Below, piece after piece: positions 55,410 to 58,058 of a stretch of DNA of 58,058 nucleotides. How positions within the stretch are numbered: position 1 is the stretch's first letter; the number at the start of each line of letters is the position of its first letter. Both the position numbers and the translations under genes were made by a program. Under the pieces are notes generated by a model, which worked only from the letters and a program-made list of their open reading frames with translations, ran no database searches and had not been told where the DNA came from. Location of the stretch: contig CALXMM010000013.1 in assembly GCA_944389475.1 (NCBI GenBank), forward strand, positions 1 to 58,058, given 5' to 3'. This DNA is from an uncultured Clostridia bacterium (GTDB taxonomy: Bacteria > Bacillota > Clostridia > TANB77 > CAG-508).

Positions 55410-55538
55410 AACTCTCCAAAATTTTCCCTTTTAAGTTTTGGAGAGTTAAAAATAACTCTCCAAATATACAGAGAAAAATACTGCATAAATTCAAATATTA
55501 TTAAGGTTATCATTTGGAGAGTTCCAATTTACTCTCCA
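55410..55538. repeat. Nested inverted repeats of AACTCTCCAAA
   Basis: Pair 1 is AACTCTCCAAAA (55410-55421) with TTTTGGAGAGTT (55436-55447). Pair 2 is AACTCTCCAAA (55454-55464) with TTTGGAGAGTT (55513-55523). A fifth ACTCTCCA is at 55531-55538. The 55235-55556 interval holds no gene apart from these repeats and the tRNA terminator. Confidence 0.85.
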
Positions 55539-55556
55539 TTTATTTAATACAATTTA

Positions 55557-55775
55557 TTAAAAAACAATATCTTCATAATCTATATTCATATATTCTTCGT
55601 AACATACACCAGTTTCGACAAGTGCTTTGTCAACTTCTTCCTGTGTCAACTGGAGTCCAACTTTTTCTCGTAAAAAAGCATCTAATTCTTTTTTTGAAAC
55701 AGGTAATTCTAGCCATTCTCCTACAAGTTCGCCTTCGTTGTATTTTCCTAAGTTTCCAATCCAAACATTCAGCAT
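55557..55775 (-). CDS. Short ArdA-like antirestriction protein
   Basis: 72 residues. The start MLNVWIGNLGKYNEGELVGEWLELP matches the N-terminal domain of ArdA, a DNA mimic that blocks type I restriction enzymes and is carried by conjugative elements. ArdA normally has about 165 residues in three small domains; only the first and a Glu/Asp-rich tail (CYEEYMNIDYEDIVF) are present, and the protein ends cleanly at TAA. It may be a truncated gene or a single-domain variant. AAAGGAG lies upstream of the ATG. Confidence 0.75.
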   Translation of the reverse strand: MLNVWIGNLGKYNEGELVGEWLELPVSKKELDAFLREKVGLQLTQEEVDKALVETGVCYEEYMNIDYEDIVF

Positions 55776-55792
55776 ATTAGCTCCTTTCCATA

Positions 55793-55820
55793 AAAAAAGA
55801 GCTAGTGTGTAACTAACTCA
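55793..55820 (-). terminator. Terminator of the TnpV-like gene
   Basis: AGAGCTAGT and ACTAACTC arms (one mismatch) are followed by TTTTTTT on the minus strand, 5 bases past the 55825 stop. Confidence 0.7.
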
Positions 55821-55824
55821 AATT

Positions 55825-56100
55825 TTATATTTTTTGTAAAATTTCTTTCATTAGAACTTCGTCAACTAAACCATCAATCATTTGTTGGTATTTGGCAAGT
55901 ACGGATATTTCCCTTGTATTAGGAGCTTTGTATTTTTCTTTTATTTGTTGTTCTACTTGCTTTTTTAATTCTAAAATATACTTTTCTCTTTCAAATATCT
56001 TGATTTTAAGTTCTCCTGTAAGCTCTAATTCTTGTTTTCTATATGGATAATTTCTCTCCATATTTGCTAAAATCATTTTTCCATACTTTCCAAAAATCAT
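55825..56100 (-). CDS. TnpV-like small protein of a mobile element
   Basis: 91 residues from the ATG at 56100 (MIFGKYGKMILANM), chosen for GAAGGTAAT upstream over an earlier ATG at 56154. It is a mostly helical, Lys/Glu-rich sequence. The layout YGKMILANMERNYPYRKQEL, then LTGELKIKIFEREKY, and the late LAKYQQMIDGLVDEVL resemble TnpV (transposon-encoded protein of Clostridium conjugative elements). The match is moderate. It lies between a short ArdA and HTH regulators, in keeping with an element. Confidence 0.5.
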   Translation of the reverse strand: MIFGKYGKMILANMERNYPYRKQELELTGELKIKIFEREKYILELKKQVEQQIKEKYKAPNTREISVLAKYQQMIDGLVDEVLMKEILQKI

Positions 56101-56170
56101 TGTAATTACCTTCTTTCTATAATAAATTTTACAATACACCATTAATCTATACAAAACCCTGAAACAAAAA

Positions 56171-56206
56171 AAGAGGTGCTAAGAGTTTTTTACTCCTGCA
56201 TCTCTT
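56171..56206 (-). terminator. Terminator of the zinc-ribbon HTH regulator gene
   Basis: AAGAGGTGC and GCATCTCTT arms with an inner AGAGT/ACTC pair and a T run on the minus strand. It is about 120 bases past the 56328 stop. Confidence 0.75.
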
Positions 56207-56327
56207 ATAATTATTTCATTATACATATTATACCATTTATTTTGTCAAATTCAATGTATTTTTTGAAATGTCAGTACAGAGGTGTGTACTAAAAATGTCG
56301 TTTTAGATATAACAGTAATTTGTATAA

Positions 56328-56933
56328 CTAATTTATTACTTTTTTGTGATAATTTATATTACCACATTTAGGACATTTCATTTTTCTTTTTCTACCTATG
56401 TGCAATGCTAATAAAACATCTTTATAATTTGGCACATATTTGTAATGACAATTTTGACATTCATAATAACCTGCAACTTGTTCAATTTTAATTGCATATC
56501 CAATACCTATAATAAACGGAATTAATCCAATAATAATTAATCCAATTCTTAACCAACTTTGCATATTTACAAATGAAGCAATGAAAACACAAGAAATTAA
56601 AATAATTGACACTAATATTCCAATAAATATTTCCATATTTAAGAACTCTTTATCCCTTTTTTCTTTTTCTTGTGTCATTTTTAGTAAAAGTTCTTCTGAT
56701 TTGTTATTGTATTCTTTCATTTCAATCATCTCCCCAGTCAATAATTCATTTACACTAATATTAAGTTCATTACATAAGTCAAGCATAATTGATGAATCAG
56801 GCATACCTTTTCCAGTTTCCCATTTTGATATTGCTCTATCTGTTATATTTAATTTTTCTGCAAGTTCTGCTTGTGTCAAATTTTTTTCTTTTCTGCATTG
56901 AGCAATAAATTTTCCAATTTTCACTTGATCCAT
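56328..56933 (-). CDS. XRE-type HTH regulator with membrane helices and C-terminal zinc ribbon
   Basis: 201 residues from the ATG at 56933 (MDQVKIGKFIAQ), chosen for AAAGGAGG upstream. The HTH_3 domain (about 5-65) reads LTQAELAEKLNITDRAISKWETGKGMPD. Two membrane helices follow (about 100-150). The C-terminus (about 155-200) has CQNCHYKY and CPKCGN, a zinc-ribbon Cys4 site, reading YECQNCHYKYVPNYKD. This is a known clostridial layout of membrane-tethered regulators. The 11-bp inverted repeat 55 bases upstream may be its operator. Confidence 0.85.
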   Translation of the reverse strand: MDQVKIGKFIAQCRKEKNLTQAELAEKLNITDRAISKWETGKGMPDSSIMLDLCNELNISVNELLTGEMIEMKEYNNKSEELLLKMTQEKEKRDKEFLNMEIFIGILVSIILISCVFIASFVNMQSWLRIGLIIIGLIPFIIGIGYAIKIEQVAGYYECQNCHYKYVPNYKDVLLALHIGRKRKMKCPKCGNINYHKKVIN

Positions 56934-56987
56934 ACTTTTTACCTCCTTTAATATTATTGTAAATTCCTTATTGTGAAAAGTAAACAT

Positions 56988-57020
56988 ACTAATCGTTGAG
57001 TGGGGAAAACAACGATTAGT
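56988..57020. promoter_or_regulatory. Inverted repeat, candidate operator of the HTH regulators
   Basis: ACTAATCGTTG (56988-56998) and CAACGATTAGT (57010-57020) are a perfect 11-bp pair with 11 bases between. No T run follows on either strand, so it is not a typical terminator. Confidence 0.6.
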
Positions 57021-57058
57021 TGAGTAATTTTAATCTAAATAATTCTTAAAAATTAATT

Positions 57059-57568
57059 TTAATCTTTCTTTCGAGTTAAGAAAATTCCAATAATTAATCC
57101 AATAAGGATAATCGGTGCTATTCTGATAAATACCCATTCGAAAGAATGATAAGCAACTCCTAAAACAGCTTTTTCAGGATCATTATAATCCCAATTTAAG
57201 TATGGACTATTTAATAGAATTAGAAATATAAAAATACCAACTATAATTACGCACAATGAGATTAGTAACCAATGAATTATTTTCCTTCTTTCATTTTTTC
57301 TTTGTGATAATTGTAAATTAATTATTTCTAATTTTTCAGAAATTGCTTTTATATCATCAACTTTAGATTCAGAAATATTTTCTCCAAGCAAAGTGCTTAC
57401 AGGTGTGTCAAAAACTTCTGATATTTTAATTAGCATTTCTGCATCTGGAACAGATAATCCTTGTTCCCATTTTGAAATTGTTTGTCTAACTACATTTAAT
57501 TTTATAGCAAGTTCTTCTTGTGAAAGTCCTTTTGATTTTCTCAACGACTTAATGTTTTCTTTTAACAT
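57059..57568 (-). CDS. XRE-type HTH regulator with two membrane helices
   Basis: 169 residues from the ATG at 57568 (MLKENIKSLRKSKGL), chosen for GAAAGGAG upstream. The HTH_3 domain (about 5-60) reads LSQEELAIKLNVVRQTISKWEQGLSVPDAEML. A short charged linker and two hydrophobic helices (about 97-120 and 143-165) follow, ending in RKKD. It is probably membrane-bound and transcribed together with, or regulating, the neighbouring regulator gene at 56328. Confidence 0.85.
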   Translation of the reverse strand: MLKENIKSLRKSKGLSQEELAIKLNVVRQTISKWEQGLSVPDAEMLIKISEVFDTPVSTLLGENISESKVDDIKAISEKLEIINLQLSQRKNERRKIIHWLLISLCVIIVGIFIFLILLNSPYLNWDYNDPEKAVLGVAYHSFEWVFIRIAPIILIGLIIGIFLTRKKD

Positions 57569-57697
57569 TTTACAACAGCTCCTTTCTTTACGATTATTAT
57601 ATAAAGAACTGTCCGTTGCTACAAGCAATGCTTTTTAACATTTTAGATTTTCCTTTATAAATCAGTATTTTATTTTACTCATATATTGTAATTTGTA

Positions 57698-57886
57698 TTA
57701 CTCTTTATCTTTTTTGCTATTTCTATATAATATACTAAATGTTAGTGTAAATAACATTGATATAACTGAATAACCAGCATTATCTAATTTATGCGTGATT
57801 ACCAAGTATCCACTAATCAAAGTCAAAATTGCAAATACAAGACTTAAAATCAAAAATATTTTTACTTTTAATTTTTCTTTATCCAT
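57698..57886 (-). CDS. Small two-helix membrane protein, unknown
   Basis: 62 residues with GGGAG upstream. Two hydrophobic helices (about 8-30 and 37-54) are flanked by Lys-rich ends (MDKEKLKVKIF and RNSKKDKE). Such proteins are frequent next to XRE regulators in clostridial elements, but I do not know a function. It lies 130 bases upstream of the HTH regulator gene on the same strand, so it may be the first gene of that operon. Confidence 0.65.
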   Translation of the reverse strand: MDKEKLKVKIFLILSLVFAILTLISGYLVITHKLDNAGYSVISMLFTLTFSILYRNSKKDKE

Positions 57887-57916
57887 AACTTTTACATCTC
57901 CCTTATATATTGTAAT

Positions 57917-58058
57917 TTATCTTTCATCTAAAAAATTGGTATTTGTTCTATTTTTTAATCGTGTTTGTTTATCTTCAAATCTTGTTTCAGTATTACTAAC
58001 TGATTTGTTCTTCGAGTTTCTGTTTTTATTAACAATAAGTTCGTTAATTGCTACAATA
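57917..58058 (-). CDS. Possible 3' end of a gene running off the right edge
   Basis: An open stretch of 46 codons to TAA at 57917 reads IVAINELIVNKNRNSKNKS and ends RTNTNFLDER. It is hydrophilic, Asn/Lys-rich and open to the edge. It may be the C-terminus of an element-encoded protein, but its short length makes it uncertain. Confidence 0.35.
   Translation of the reverse strand, partial: IVAINELIVNKNRNSKNKSVSNTETRFEDKQTRLKNRTNTNFLDER

Overview
The window looks like chromosomal DNA of a very AT-rich, spore-forming Firmicute of the class Clostridia. The signs are SpoIIE, CotF-type coat proteins, a DUF4321-radC-mreBCD-PBP2-minC operon, MecA, codon use dominated by A and T, and strong AAGGAGG-type ribosome binding sites. 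The very large Cna-B/SdrD/MucBP surface proteins suggest a host-associated, perhaps gut, lifestyle (inference).

Left part (1-14 kb, minus strand): three very large cell-surface proteins. The first runs off the left edge. It has a thioester adhesin head followed by SpaA/Cna-B-type repeats and DUF11-like modules. The other two form a two-gene transcription unit with a consensus promoter and a terminator. At 14.0-14.9 kb a small plus-strand operon encodes three small proteins of unknown function.

Centre-left (15-28 kb): the cell-shape operon runs on the minus strand from a consensus promoter at 21.34 kb through DUF4321, RadC, MreB, MreC, MreD, PBP2 and MinC to a terminator at 15.02 kb. It is followed by mecA (plus), an M23 endopeptidase, a pair of coat-type proteins, a 5'-nucleotidase and the helicase PcrA. 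A decayed gene remnant at 27.5-27.9 kb still has a promoter and a terminator.

Centre (28-41 kb): a giant mucin-binding-type adhesin of about 2290 residues has a GT-repeat tract near its start codon. Beside it lies an OmpR-type regulator/sensor kinase pair, with palindromic repeats between regulator and kinase. An AI-2E family permease, exonuclease III, a Phd-like antitoxin and a 3D/G5-domain wall hydrolase follow. The hydrolase has a perfect consensus promoter and a short structured leader.

Right-centre (42-54 kb): LemA and HtpX (plus), then TatD, AcpS, a membrane-anchored unknown protein, a WG-repeat protein, SpoIIE with a 39-bp triple tandem repeat at its 3' end, and a YhaN/YhaO (Rad50/Mre11-like) pair.

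Right end (54-58 kb): a plus-strand gene for a protein of the thymidine-hypermodification family (5-hmdU DNA kinase helical domain, ADDT clade), known mainly from phages with hypermodified DNA. It is followed by tRNA-Arg(ACG) and tRNA-Pro(UGG). Beyond tRNA-Pro the character changes to accessory DNA: 10-bp tandem repeats, nested inverted repeats, a short ArdA-like protein, a TnpV-like protein, two HTH regulators with membrane tails, and a small membrane protein. I read this as the edge of an integrated element that used tRNA-Pro as its site, and I consider the hypermodification-family gene beside it the most interesting single gene in the window.
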